Part shown: positions 47,430 to 56,959 of the stretch, one piece after another
Numbering within the stretch: the first letter of the stretch is position 1
Layout: each line of letters starts with the position of its first letter
Source: Rhizophagus irregularis
Taxonomy: Eukaryota; Glomeromycota; Glomeromycetes; Glomerales; Glomeraceae
Assembly: GCF_026210795.1 (NCBI RefSeq)
Contig: NC_089429.1
Location: 3,968,001-4,032,000 of the forward strand
DNA length: 64,000 bases
Direction of reading: 5' to 3'
The notes under the pieces: model-generated
Database searches by the model: none
The model's input: the letters and a program-made list of their open reading frames with translations, nothing else
What the model was told of the DNA's origin: nothing
Made by a program: the position numbers and the translations under genes

Positions 47430-49284
47430 ATGCAATACTCAAGAATTGCCCGCACTTTACCAACACGACCTGACATCAAGGAACTTCAGTATTCCGGTGC
47501 TCGCTTTTCCAGAGGAGCTATCGCCAGACTCGGTCAGACTCTCCAGACGCGATTTCCAGATAGAAAGTTCCAGATCCCTACTTCCCTATGAAAACTGGAA
47601 ACCCGGTGGATGGACATCAGGAAACCAACCAGCCAGCCTCTTTTCACTATTAGACCATTATGATGAAGCACAACTACCGGATGACGCAGACCCTGATTAT
47701 TTTGAACGATTCATAATTTATGCAAGAGATAGTCCACCGGCCGCAGGAGGATGCAATGGGGAGCTAAATGATTGCCTGTATGAATGCCTAAAAAATATTT
47801 ACGGCACATTCTCTAAAATGCCAAAGTCAATCGAAAAGCCCGAGTATATCAAAAAGGCATTAGGTCTCAATCGCGATGCTCCCATCCCAGTTTCATGCAT
47901 GGACAAGGTTGAACAACTCGCAGGAAGTCTCGCAATTAATATTGTGGGGGACATTACCCGAATCTCTAAGAGTAAGTCCGATAGACGTGCGACTCTCATC
48001 CTGTCAGAAGGCCATTACTCCCTCGCGTTAAATCCCGGAAGACTCCACTCCAGTAAATTAGATAAAAAGCGTAATTTACCCATTGTATACCATGAAGATG
48101 GGACCAATAATGTAGTCACAATATACAACGGCAAAACGGTTAAGTCTTGCACAATTGCGCAGTTTCAAAAAACTAAGAATTCCAAAAGTTCTTTCATCCC
48201 CGTCAAGAAAAACCGTAAGACTGGAGTATATGAAACTCTTGAAGAAGCATATCAGAGAATCCACGAGGAGCGGAATTCCTTTCTACAGGAGACAAAGAAG
48301 TTCGGTTTAGGAATCGACTTATCATACCATAACTGGTCTTACAAAAGAACGGCTCTCTGGTTATTCGAACGATTAAGTGTAGGGATTCCAGCCAATGATC
48401 CTCTTGACCCGATAGAAGCAGAGTGGTTAAGTGATGCAATGATGGGAGGATTAATCTGGGCAGATAACGAGTGGAAGGGCTATGGAAGACAGTACGATGC
48501 AACAAGTTTATACCCGAGTATTCAACAATCGAATGCAAACTTTCCAATCAGACGGGGTAAATTCCAGACACTTAATGACTTTGTTGACCACAGGGGTTAT
48601 GCCTTGTATGGATTATTCCGTGCCAAGGTAAGTGGGAATAATATTCTCTTCCGACAGAATAAAAGGGGAATCTATACATTCATCGACTTACAACGAGCAA
48701 AAAAACTTGGTCTCAATATACAGTTAATACAGGATGGGAAGCCAAATGCATTGATATACGATAGAGAAGCGAGAATCCCTGGAACTGTAATATTCGGTGA
48801 GTATGTACACTTCCTCTTCAAAATTAAAAACCAGGGTGGCGTAGCTGGCCGCGTGGCAAAGCGAGTCCTCAACACATTATGGGGAGCATTATGCCAGAGG
48901 AAGCGTAATTACAAGACACTCACCGCAGATCAAACAGACCCGTTTACATTTCCAGAGGGCCATACACTCGACTCTATCATACCAGTAGGATCTGACCAGT
49001 GGCGATTCCAGTTCACAAACCCGGGTAATCCCTTCAAAGGTGAGTATCCCAGGATCGCCCCATTCTTATTAGCACGTGGTCGCAAAATCACATCTGAGGC
49101 AATTCAACCATACAAGGATAAAGTACGACGTATCCATACGGATGGATTTATTTTAGAAGAGCAGCCAGATAGCCCCGCGCTTTTCACTTGTTCAGAGAAT
49201 GCAGATACGACTCTAAAGACTTTCAAGTTTGAAACCGCGGGATACTGCCATGTGAAAAATGCGAACAAGGTTATCTGGACATGA
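47430..49284 (+). CDS. Family-B DNA polymerase (protein-primed type), with one frameshift
   Basis: The start at 47430 (MQYSRIARTLPTRPDIKELQ) has the promoter motif, but its frame hits a stop near 47590. The main 612-residue frame (from 47446 in the +1 frame) continues at PYENWKPGGW, so one base was probably gained near 47575. Residues about 105-190 of the main frame hold NDCLYECLKNIY and SEGHYSLALNPG, a Cys…His arrangement like an OTU-type protease fold. Polymerase motifs: YDATSLYPS (A, about 350), KRVLNTLWGAL (B, about 472) and RIHTDGFIL (C, about 563). In motif C the first Asp of the usual DTD is His. GGLIWA precedes motif A. No 3'-5' exonuclease motifs are evident. It should copy the element's DNA with the SF3 helicase. 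The C-terminus ends 47 residues after motif C, which is short. Confidence 0.8.
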
Positions 49285-49306
49285 TTGCTAAGAACTGGTA
49301 GGTTTA

Positions 49307-49312
49307 TTTTTT
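49307..49312 (+). terminator. T tract after the polymerase gene
   Basis: TTTTTT 23 nt after the polymerase stop, followed 22 nt later by a degenerate promoter motif. Confidence 0.35.
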
Positions 49313-49333
49313 ACTGACATATCGTGATGGCAT

Positions 49334-49345
49334 AATTGAATAAAC
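49334..49345 (+). promoter_or_regulatory. Degenerate island promoter motif
   Basis: AATTGAATAAAC; the first seven bases agree with the other motifs. It lies 33 nt before ATG 49378, but only 3 nt before ATG 49348, which favours the later start. Confidence 0.3.
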
Positions 49346-49347
49346 CT

Positions 49348-49872
49348 ATGGGATATGTAATCTTACGAGATACCCAAATGCAAAACACCGACGGATTAGG
49401 TAGACAAGACGATGAAAGTTTCCACGCGTGGGCTAAGCGCATTCAGAATGCTGTGCAATATTATGAGACTTGTAGTAGAATAGGTTTTCATAGGCGGCTA
49501 CCTTATCCAAGGTCTCGTCAAGCTGTATATGCTTATATTGTGCACATTAGGAGAATAGTATCACGACTACCAAATAGGTGGTACTGTACCTACTGTAAAT
49601 CTTTTATTGATCGCGGATGGGGAGCTGACGCTTTCATGGATCAAGCGGTGCGACTACATTTATATAGTTGCCCAAAGCATTTTAATTTCGACTATTATAC
49701 TCATCATGCTGAAATGATCCAGAATGCCTTTAGGAGATATATAGAAAGAAGGAACAATAAAGCGGCTAGGATAATCCAGAAAGTCGCTATCCCCTGGTTA
49801 TATAGACCAGGCTCTCCATTGATGCAAAAGGCCGAGCGACGCTTCTACTGTCTTGCAGTATCCCAAGTGTAA
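49348..49872 (+). CDS. Zinc-finger-like protein with an IQ-type helix
   Basis: About 174 residues from ATG 49348 (MGYVILRDTQ), or 164 from ATG 49378, which suits the promoter spacing better. WYCTYCKSFIDRG and HLYSCPKHFNF give a C-x2-C…C-x2-H pattern that could bind zinc. Two basic helical segments follow, IQNAFRRYIERRNNKAARII and QKVAIPWLYRP; the first resembles an IQ motif. The protein is strongly basic. It sits between polymerase and an unknown gene in the same direction, with its own T-tract boundaries. I cannot name a family; a DNA-binding or structural role is a guess from charge and the zinc-like cluster. Confidence 0.65.
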   Translation: MGYVILRDTQMQNTDGLGRQDDESFHAWAKRIQNAVQYYETCSRIGFHRRLPYPRSRQAVYAYIVHIRRIVSRLPNRWYCTYCKSFIDRGWGADAFMDQAVRLHLYSCPKHFNFDYYTHHAEMIQNAFRRYIERRNNKAARIIQKVAIPWLYRPGSPLMQKAERRFYCLAVSQV

Positions 49873-49891
49873 ACCCTGAGGTTCATATTTA

Positions 49892-49897
49892 TTTTTT
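49892..49897 (+). terminator. T tract after the zinc-finger/IQ gene
   Basis: TATTTATTTTTT, 20 nt after the stop, followed by the promoter motif at 49917. Confidence 0.4.
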
Positions 49898-49916
49898 CTC
49901 ATTCGAATGAACAGGT

Positions 49917-49929
49917 AACTGAAGATTTA
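49917..49929 (+). promoter_or_regulatory. Island promoter motif
   Basis: AACTGAAGATTTA, 26 nt before the ATG at 49955. One mismatch to the core TTGAAGAT. Confidence 0.55.
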
Positions 49930-49954
49930 TATTTTTTACAAAGTACAAAGAATC

Positions 49955-50425
49955 ATGTCAACATATACCGAATTCGCAAGCATTGTTAACAGCACTGACA
50001 GCACTAGTGATGAGGTTATTTACGAGGCATCGCGCATTCAGCCTAGTGTTATCACTGACGAAACTGTCCCCAAGATTATCCGCGCATTAAAAGATACTAT
50101 AGTAGTCGCATTAGTATCTGGGTTTAGCAAAACCAGTTACCTCGTCCAGGACCACGTGAAGTATATCAAGCGAATCCAAACGGCAAATTCTCCTGTATCA
50201 TATGTGAAGTTCGTGGCCAGAAAACTCTTCCCAGATAATGCGGCATATACTGCTAAAATAGCAAAAATCCGCGAATCATACAAGAATAAACAAGCTCTCC
50301 TAGATAAGCTTGAGGCCCTCTTCGAATTGTATTATAATGCGACTAAGGACTCATCAACCGGTCCCCCAAAGCGAGCTATTACTAAAAACGAGGCTGAGAA
50401 AACCTTAACAGAACTTCTTGCATAA
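49955..50425 (+). CDS. Unknown island protein, 156 residues
   Basis: It starts MSTYTEFASIVNSTDSTSDE and is predicted largely helical, with KIIRALKDTIVVALVSGF and KYIKRIQTANSPVSYVKFVA. No Cys/His cluster, signal peptide or membrane segment. The C-terminus is Lys-rich (PKRAITKNEAEKTLTELL). It has its own promoter motif and a downstream T tract, so it is an independent transcription unit. I do not recognise the family. Its neighbours on both sides, in the same direction, are short proteins of the same element. Confidence 0.65.
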   Translation: MSTYTEFASIVNSTDSTSDEVIYEASRIQPSVITDETVPKIIRALKDTIVVALVSGFSKTSYLVQDHVKYIKRIQTANSPVSYVKFVARKLFPDNAAYTAKIAKIRESYKNKQALLDKLEALFELYYNATKDSSTGPPKRAITKNEAEKTLTELLA

Positions 50426-50471
50426 GCGGCTCCCTGTGGTCCTACGATCCCTAGTACGAATTTAGTCTATA

Positions 50472-50477
50472 TTTTTT
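50472..50477 (+). terminator. T tract after the 156-residue gene
   Basis: TATATTTTTTATCC 47 nt after the stop, followed by the promoter motif at 50501. Confidence 0.4.
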
Positions 50478-50500
50478 ATCCATGTGTAATAGGCATACAG

Positions 50501-50515
50501 TAATTGAAGATAGAC
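50501..50515 (+). promoter_or_regulatory. Island promoter motif
   Basis: TAATTGAAGATAGAC, 23 nt before the ATG at 50539. It agrees with the consensus over the whole core. Confidence 0.6.
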
Positions 50516-50538
50516 TATAGTATAAGTAACATAACATC

Positions 50539-50886
50539 ATGTTGGACCGATTACCAGTAGAAATAGTCGAACGCATTGTCGCAAAAGATCCCGGATACTG
50601 ACCTTATTGCAGCGAGTAAGGTAGATAGAGTGTGGTGGCGAGGAAGTTCGTCGAGAGGCGTATAAGAGGTGGAAAAATTATGCCACTACGATCGGGGATG
50701 TGTACTGTGAAATCGAGCTCTCGGAAAGCATTATATAAGAGGGAAATTGACTGGATAACGTTTGAAGATGTAAACGACCTCTATAAAAGATGGATAAACC
50801 AGCTGCACGAGGGGATCAGGCTTTATATTATGGAGAAAATGCTTAGGAATGGGATGGTCGTGGACCCCCCAAGAGAGAAACCATAG
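50539..50886 (+). pseudogene. F-box-like protein, frameshifted
   Basis: The ATG at 50539 begins MLDRLPVEIVERIVAKDPG, which matches the start of an F-box (LP.EI.E.I). Three frames then carry the rest: DTDLIAASKVDRVWW (frame 2, typical F-box middle), EAYKRWKNYATTIGDVY (frame 3), and an open C-terminal part with REIDWITFEDVNDLYKRWIN. So there are at least two frameshifts within 350 nt. F-box proteins recruit targets to SCF ubiquitin ligases; in large DNA viruses they are used to redirect host protein turnover. Here the gene seems dead, or the assembly has indels. Good promoter motif upstream. Confidence 0.5.
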
Positions 50887-51009
50887 AGTATGCATTAAGT
50901 GAACAAAGATGGGGAGGCGATCCTTGGGGACTGGGAGTGGTATGAATGGACTCAACAGGAGTAAGCATTTTGTACTTGACTTTCGTAGGAATTACCCTGC
51001 AGAGTCATA

Positions 51010-51015
51010 TTTTTT
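51010..51015 (+). terminator. T tract after the F-box-like gene
   Basis: CATATTTTTTAGATCC. No promoter motif follows at the usual spacing; a repeat and then the LINE insertion follow. Confidence 0.3.
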
Positions 51016-51049
51016 AGATCCGGCCGGCATTACCGCGTAATCCCGAATT

Positions 51050-51175
51050 ACCGAAAAAGGAAATTTATGTTACACAAGGTTCCAAACGCATTCTTACCAA
51101 ATCGATTTTTTGTGGAACGGGTATCGCACAAAAAGGAAATGATCTACGTACCGCATGAAATCACGTGACACTCTA
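51050..51175. repeat. Dispersed repeat shared with the GAGTC-type MITE at 33.8 kb
   Basis: TTATGTTACACAA, then TTTTGTGGAACGG and TATCGC, then AAAAAGGAAATGATC and AAATCACGTGA occur in the same order and spacing here and at 33788-33917. Both copies are about 125-130 bp. It is palindrome-prone at its ends (CCGAAAAAGGAAAT, CAAAAAGGAAAT). Confidence 0.6.
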
Positions 51176-51280
51176 CACATTTGTTCAGGGTATCACGTGA
51201 CATGAACTCCGTTCACATTTTCTGTAATATAATCCATAGTTTTCCATGAATGCTTTTTAGGCCAATAATCCAATAACTTA

Positions 51281-51371
51281 TTCATCAGGTATCCTCGTGT
51301 TTTGCGACAAGGACTGATGACCATGTAACCTCATCATCAGGCATCCTCGCATTTTTTGACAAGGACTGATA
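51281..51371. repeat. Tandem 48-bp repeat containing GACAAGGACTGAT
   Basis: TCATCAGG(T/C)ATCCTCG, T-rich, GACAAGGACTGAT(G/A)A occurs twice (51281-51323 and 51332-51371). The second copy supplied the LINE target site; a third GACAAGGACTGATGAC is at 59545-59560. Confidence 0.6.
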
Positions 51372-51485
51372 AGGAATGATGATAGATCTCTTACCGCTGA
51401 TCTATTGACCAAAAATTTTCGGAAAGAAAATTTTATATCTTCGTACTAACAACTCTTATATTTTACCCAACTCATACCTTCTAAC

Positions 51486-53601
51486 ATGTCTAGAAACCTT
51501 GCTAGAAGAGGTGGCGGCAGCTATAACCCTAACAGTAATAAGGCTGCTCGTCAAGAAAAGAAAATAATAAAAAACAACTCTCTGATAACTCTGGTTCCGA
51601 TAGCGATAATAATTCCCAAAAACGTTCCCGTATACTTACAAAAGACTCCATGGATGAAGACTATGAAGATTTCGTTGCCGACGCGCCGGCTGACGGTGGT
51701 TTAGTTGGTTCAACTTCGACCGCTATTCCTCAACAAAATAATTCCCGCAGCACTGCCCAAGAAAATACTCAAGCTTCTACCCCGAAAAATTCTGCTGCGC
51801 CTACTGCGCCTGGCCAAGACGCGTCTTCTGGAGCTAACGCGTCTATTCATACACCTCGAAACAAAGAAAATAACCCATCCCCTAACGCGTCCCCTAATAT
51901 GGACGTTAATGATGGTACATCGCCCTGATCAGGCTGTTGATCCCTCCCCTACCATTACCATTAATCGTCAAGATTTCCTGGCTGCGGCTGCGCCCAACTC
52001 CGCTCCCCCAAACTCTTGAGAAACTTAAAACCAATAAGGCAATTATAGAAGCCGTTAACAACTTATTTTTAGAAACGTATGAATCATATACCGGTCGTGC
52101 ACGTATGACTGGCTCGGGGACGCTAAACGTCTTATCATACATTTTCATACTGCGGAAGCTCGTGACTTGTGTGTTGGTAGCACACATTCCGACTTTCCGG
52201 ACCTTCAATTCCACCTGTACGATCCCAAACAGCTCCCGGTCCGATGAAGACCTCCGTGCAATTCAAGTAACAGATATCCCGTTCTTCATTACTAAACCGC
52301 AACTCCAATCCTATTTCAAGAAGTTTGGCAACCTCCTTACCATCCATCTTTACTCGAGGAAAGGTGCTAAGATGCAACAAGCCCGCATTGTCTATGATCA
52401 TGCCGATGCCATTTCCCGTTTCACTACTCAATGGGCAGTTTACTGCTTTTCTACCCTGCTTGCGTGTTACCCCGTGCCACTACTCCTTGGATCAAAAAGC
52501 CGCTCGTAGAGCGTTCGTGTTGTTCTCTGGACTTCCCGCTAATACTAAAGATATTCATCTCGCTCCTCTGGTTAAAGAACATGGAGCAAAAGCAATTAAC
52601 ATTCCCTTTCCCCTGAATTCTTATAAACCTAAACCTTGGGCTTATGTCACCTTCAACTCGCAGGAAACAATGGATGCCGCTATGGAGCAAACTATTGGTT
52701 TTCAAGGTCGTACTCTTCGGTGGGGTTCATCCAATGATTCGAAAGCTCTTTGCCATCGTTGTGGTAAACTTGGTTGTGCTCCTACCTCTTGCCCGCTTAA
52801 TCAACGCCGTGGTCGCTCACGTACACGTGACCCTGTGGCTGCTCTTAAAGAACGTTTCAATATTGGCCAAAAGCCCGTCCAATAGAACGCACCGCGCAAT
52901 AATTCACGTTCTCGTTCTCGATCTAAATCTCGGGATCGTTCTGCTTCTGCTCACCGTTCTAATTCCAATTCCAATAGTTCTAATACTAATGGTAATAACA
53001 ATAATAATAACAAACCCCCCTCTTCTGGTTCGCCTGCCCATGGACGTGCACCTTCGATTACCCGAAAAGGCAAAGATAGATCTGTTTCTTTTTCGTCCAA
53101 TGCTCGTGCTCCGCTCTCTGATTCGAATTCTTCTAGTGCGCCTAGAGGCCGCTCTTAACATTCTTAATGTTCTAAAGAACCTTCAACAAGATGTTGCTCG
53201 TGTGGAATCCCGCATTTCCTCCCTTGAACTAAACAACCAACGGCTTTCTGCTATAGAAGGTCATTTAGGCATTAGTCCTCCCTCTGTACCTATCATTAAT
53301 TCTGAACCTGATCAAATGGAAGAAGATCCTCCCGAAATCACTGGCACTTTAATCCAACATCCCAATGCTCCCTCATCATCTTCTGGTTCTATGAAACCCC
53401 CTTCCCCTAAATCTATTTCCAACAAGGCTCCATAGCTCGCTTGCTACTTCTAACCCTTCCCAGCAAGACGAATTGAACTCAGTTATTCAAGATCAAAAGG
53501 CGATTAAAGATACTTTACAATCGCTCACTGGTTCCATTCAAGGTTTCATTGCTTCTCTTGGTGGTTCACCCTCCGATCGAGCTTCAGCTCCTTCGCAATA
53601 A
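51486..53601 (+). pseudogene. LINE ORF1: RRM-like domains, zinc knuckle, coiled coil (frameshifted)
   Basis: Starts MSRNLARRGGGSYNPN. After a frame change near 51575 an acidic/Ser-Thr-Pro region follows (MDEDYEDFVADAPADGG). Two RRM-like folds: IQVTDIPFFITKPQLQSYF (52260 on) and AFVLFSGLPANTKDIHLAPL (52515 on). The knuckle CHRCGKLGCAPTSCP has Cys in place of the usual His. A Ser/Arg/Asn-rich tract and a coiled coil (NILNVLKNLQQDVARVESRI) follow, ending at TAA 53599-53601. Frames change near 51575, 51930, 52500 and 52880. ORF1 proteins bind the element RNA and chaperone it. RRM plus knuckle resembles the ORF1s of I-, Tad- and jockey-type LINEs. Confidence 0.65.
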
Positions 53602-53649
53602 CTGACTTCTCACCTTTTTTTCCCCGTACTTTATTATCATTGTGCTCTA

Positions 53650-54789
53650 ATGTCAGACAATTTTAATTATGATACATTTGTTCGAAACCCACCCAACCCC
53701 GTAGATACTTATATCTTTTCTGAACATGAATCTTTATTTACTACCCCAAATTCTTCCCCTATCCCTAATTCCTTTAATATTTCATCTTTTAATGTTAATG
53801 GTCTTCGCCATAATAGTCAAATTAAATTTGAACAAATCTCAAACTTTTTTAATCTTAAACATATTACCTTTGGTGGTATCGTTGATACCCATTTAACCCC
53901 TAAACAAATTCATTTCTTATCTAAACGCCTCCCTAATTATACTGTCTTTTCATCTGATATAGATAAAACCAAACAGGTCAATTCTACTGGTGGCGTCTCC
54001 CTTTTCATTGAAAAATCCCTTGCTTCCCATGTACAAGATTTTGTTTCACATTCCTCACGAATTTTATCTGTTGACCTTTATTTTAAAGGCAACGTTAAAT
54101 TTCGTATTTTTGTGATCTATATTCCCCCTATTTCTGATTCTAAATTACGATCAGAAACTATTGATCTTCTTTTACAACTTTTGGTGCAAACTAAACAACA
54201 AAAATTTTATCATGCCATTTGTGGTGATTTTAATATGCACCTAGATACCTATTACCCTATTTACTTTAATCGCCCTGCTACCGCTTCGCAACGATCATAT
54301 CGTTTGCTACATCATCTTTTATCTCATGGCTATGAAGAAACTATTCCTGTTAACGCTTCTGACTCCTTAGGCACCTTTCACCGTGATGACCAAGTTACTC
54401 GTATAGATTATGTTTGGTCTTGCCCAATGCTAAAAGGCTTCGCTCTCACTTCTTATATCTTTGACGCCCAAGACACCTGCTCTTCGGACCACAATCCTAT
54501 CATCACGTATTTTGATGATTCACTCTTGGTTGCGTCTATCAAGGTTGCTCGTGCTAAACAACTTCAACGACAGACTCGTCGCATTTTTAAATTTGATTCC
54601 GTCACTGCTCAGCAATGGGAATCCTTTTCTACTTGTACTGACTCCTTATGCAACGTTTCTCCTTCCACCTTTTCAACATGGCACATCAATCAACAATGTG
54701 AATATTTACATTCCCGTATCGTGAAAGCTGCTAATGCCTCTCTTCCGTCTGTCAGCGGTTGGCAACCAATTTACACCTACGATGCCTAA
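53650..54789 (+). CDS. LINE ORF2, endonuclease domain
   Basis: 379 residues with the EEP blocks: SFNVNGLRHNSQ, GIVDTHLT (the Glu of the usual E-T-x-L block is Asp), FRIFVIYIPP, AICGDFNMHL (Asp-Asn catalytic), TRIDYVWSC and SSDHNPIITYF (SDH). The domain should nick target DNA. The frame leaves the ORF at 54780 just where the RT frame begins (overlap with 54734-56959), so a single frameshift splits the natural ORF2. The start MSDNFNYDTFVRNPPN lies 48 nt after the ORF1 stop. Confidence 0.85.
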   Translation: MSDNFNYDTFVRNPPNPVDTYIFSEHESLFTTPNSSPIPNSFNISSFNVNGLRHNSQIKFEQISNFFNLKHITFGGIVDTHLTPKQIHFLSKRLPNYTVFSSDIDKTKQVNSTGGVSLFIEKSLASHVQDFVSHSSRILSVDLYFKGNVKFRIFVIYIPPISDSKLRSETIDLLLQLLVQTKQQKFYHAICGDFNMHLDTYYPIYFNRPATASQRSYRLLHHLLSHGYEETIPVNASDSLGTFHRDDQVTRIDYVWSCPMLKGFALTSYIFDAQDTCSSDHNPIITYFDDSLLVASIKVARAKQLQRQTRRIFKFDSVTAQQWESFSTCTDSLCNVSPSTFSTWHINQQCEYLHSRIVKAANASLPSVSGWQPIYTYDA

Positions 54790-56959
54790 GGATTTGGAAG
54801 CTTTAACTCAACATTATCGTTTCCTCAGCCGTCTTCTGCATTCGATACGTTTATTGCGAAAATATCCTTCCACATATTATAATAGATATGAACGTACTTG
54901 GTCCGCTCATTTCATTCGACTTCAAAAGATTCTTCATCTTTATAAGAAGGTTATTCCTTCTCCCCCTATTTTACCTACTTCTTTATCCACATGTAGGCAA
55001 GACGATTTTAAATGTTTATTGGAATCTTTAAAGTCTATCTCCAATACCCTCCATGGTTTCCTTCTTCTCAAAGAAAAAGACTTTCAGGACTCTTCCATTC
55101 GTGCCAAATTGGACGATCGGGACAACAATTTTGAAACTGATATTTCTTCCTTTATTAATTCTGCTCTTTCAAGAACTCGACGCCGTATCACTTTGGATCG
55201 TGTCTTTATTGATTGCCCTACGCATCCCAAACTTTTAACGGACCCACTCGACATTGATAACGCTGTTATCAACCATTTCCAAAATTCCGTACCTATCAAA
55301 TCGACTCCTCCTATTAACATTTCTGCTTTACCGGAAAGATGGTCTTCCGCTTATCGCCCTATGGACGATGTGGATTCCTCCATTTATAATTCTTTATTGG
55401 ATCCTCCTACTCTGGACGAATGGTTGTCTACGGTCTCTTCTATGCCTAATGACAAAGCTCCTGGTCCCTCTATGATCACTTATGAGATGCTTAAGCATCT
55501 GGGCCCTAACACTTCCGCTTTGATCTTAATCCTGGTCCAATCATGTCTTCGTACTGCAGATATTCCTGATTTATGGCGTCAAGCTATGGTTTTCCCTATC
55601 CCTAAACCTCACGAATGGAAATGTCAACTCAAGAACACAAGACCTATTACTTTACTTGAAGTAATTAGGAAATCTTTGGTTAAACTTTTTTACAACCGTC
55701 TCGCTTCCATTTTGGCTTCAAATGAAGTGCTCAGAGGAGGAAACTTCGCTGGTCTGCCTGGTGGTTCTTGTCGCGACCCTATTGTCGTTTTTGAATCTAT
55801 TATCCATGATGCTCATGTCAACAAATCGCCGCTTTGGATCCTTTCGCAAGATATTTCGAAGGCTTTCGACTCGGTTGATCTCAAGATGTTGCGTTTCGCT
55901 CTTGAACGCATTAAACTTCCTGCTTCTGCTACAAAATTTATTTTATCCCTTTTCATGAATCGCTCCAATCGCGTTTTTACTGCTCATGGAACTACTCCTT
56001 CTTACCGTGTTCGAATTGGTATAGATCAAGGCGAAGTTATCTCTCCCTTACTTTGGGTTATATATATAGACCCTTTGTTAACTGTTCTTAAGAATGAAAT
56101 GATGGATCCGTATACGCTTCATGCTCCTTTATTATCTAATCCCTTGGCTATGACCAATTCTGATGGATTACGTATCAATAACTTGGTCTTTATGGATGAT
56201 TCCACTTTAATTTCATCATCCAAATCCGGAATGGAATCGATGCTCTCTATTACGGAAGAATTTTATCAAATTAATAATACTTCCGCTAATCACAACAAAT
56301 ATGTTTTAATTACTAATTCGTTGCCTTCCACTTCAGTTCCTTCACCTTCTCCTGTCGTGTTTGACTTACATTTATCTGGATTGAACAAAGTTCCTTCCAT
56401 TTCTATTGTGCCCATCTCCATGAATAGCTCTTTCCGCTTCCTGGGCGTCTGGTTCAATGTCGCTGGTTCTCGCGATTTTGTTAAAAAGCAAGTTGCTAGA
56501 GAATGTAACTCTTTCGCTGCTACCGTTCGTCCTGCCAAATTATCTGCTAAACAAGTTGTCTATTTGCACAACACCGTCCTTATCCCGAAATTGGAATATC
56601 GCATGCAAGTCACTCACCTCTCCGAATCTGAATGTGCCTCGGCAACCAGTAGTATTCGTTCCATGGTTAAACATAAGGCCAATTTTTCACGTGTACTCCC
56701 AGATTCTATTTTGTTTTTATCTCAAGGCTTGGGATTGATTAATTTATTTTTTCACCAATCACAAACACATTTAACTAATTTATTTTTATTAGCTAATTCT
56801 TCTTCTTCTTTTATGAAAAATTTATTTTTCTATAGATTACGTTTAATTCAATTTTCTTTTTTGATTCTTATTTCTCCGTTGTTAGTTAAAGATTGGACTA
56901 TATGGTCTAAACTTTTGCTTTTAAGCAGGATTATATCGCTTGCACTATTGCTCTCCTGA
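54734..56959 (+). CDS. LINE ORF2, reverse transcriptase
   Basis: 741 residues in the frame following the endonuclease. RT blocks in order: NDKAPGPSMITYEMLKHL, NTRPITLLEVIRKSLVKLFY, ILSQDISKAFDSVDLKMLRF, GIDQGEVISPLLWVIYIDPL, NLVFMDDSTLI (catalytic MDD) and FRFLGVWFN. Both catalytic aspartates are kept. The last 70 residues turn hydrophobic and out of register, which suggests a further frame break near 56950. It reverse-transcribes the LINE RNA at the nicked site. The first 15 residues are probably not native, since the true join is to the upstream ORF. Confidence 0.85.
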   Translation: MPLFRLSAVGNQFTPTMPKDLEALTQHYRFLSRLLHSIRLLRKYPSTYYNRYERTWSAHFIRLQKILHLYKKVIPSPPILPTSLSTCRQDDFKCLLESLKSISNTLHGFLLLKEKDFQDSSIRAKLDDRDNNFETDISSFINSALSRTRRRITLDRVFIDCPTHPKLLTDPLDIDNAVINHFQNSVPIKSTPPINISALPERWSSAYRPMDDVDSSIYNSLLDPPTLDEWLSTVSSMPNDKAPGPSMITYEMLKHLGPNTSALILILVQSCLRTADIPDLWRQAMVFPIPKPHEWKCQLKNTRPITLLEVIRKSLVKLFYNRLASILASNEVLRGGNFAGLPGGSCRDPIVVFESIIHDAHVNKSPLWILSQDISKAFDSVDLKMLRFALERIKLPASATKFILSLFMNRSNRVFTAHGTTPSYRVRIGIDQGEVISPLLWVIYIDPLLTVLKNEMMDPYTLHAPLLSNPLAMTNSDGLRINNLVFMDDSTLISSSKSGMESMLSITEEFYQINNTSANHNKYVLITNSLPSTSVPSPSPVVFDLHLSGLNKVPSISIVPISMNSSFRFLGVWFNVAGSRDFVKKQVARECNSFAATVRPAKLSAKQVVYLHNTVLIPKLEYRMQVTHLSESECASATSSIRSMVKHKANFSRVLPDSILFLSQGLGLINLFFHQSQTHLTNLFLLANSSSSFMKNLFFYRLRLIQFSFLILISPLLVKDWTIWSKLLLLSRIISLALLLS

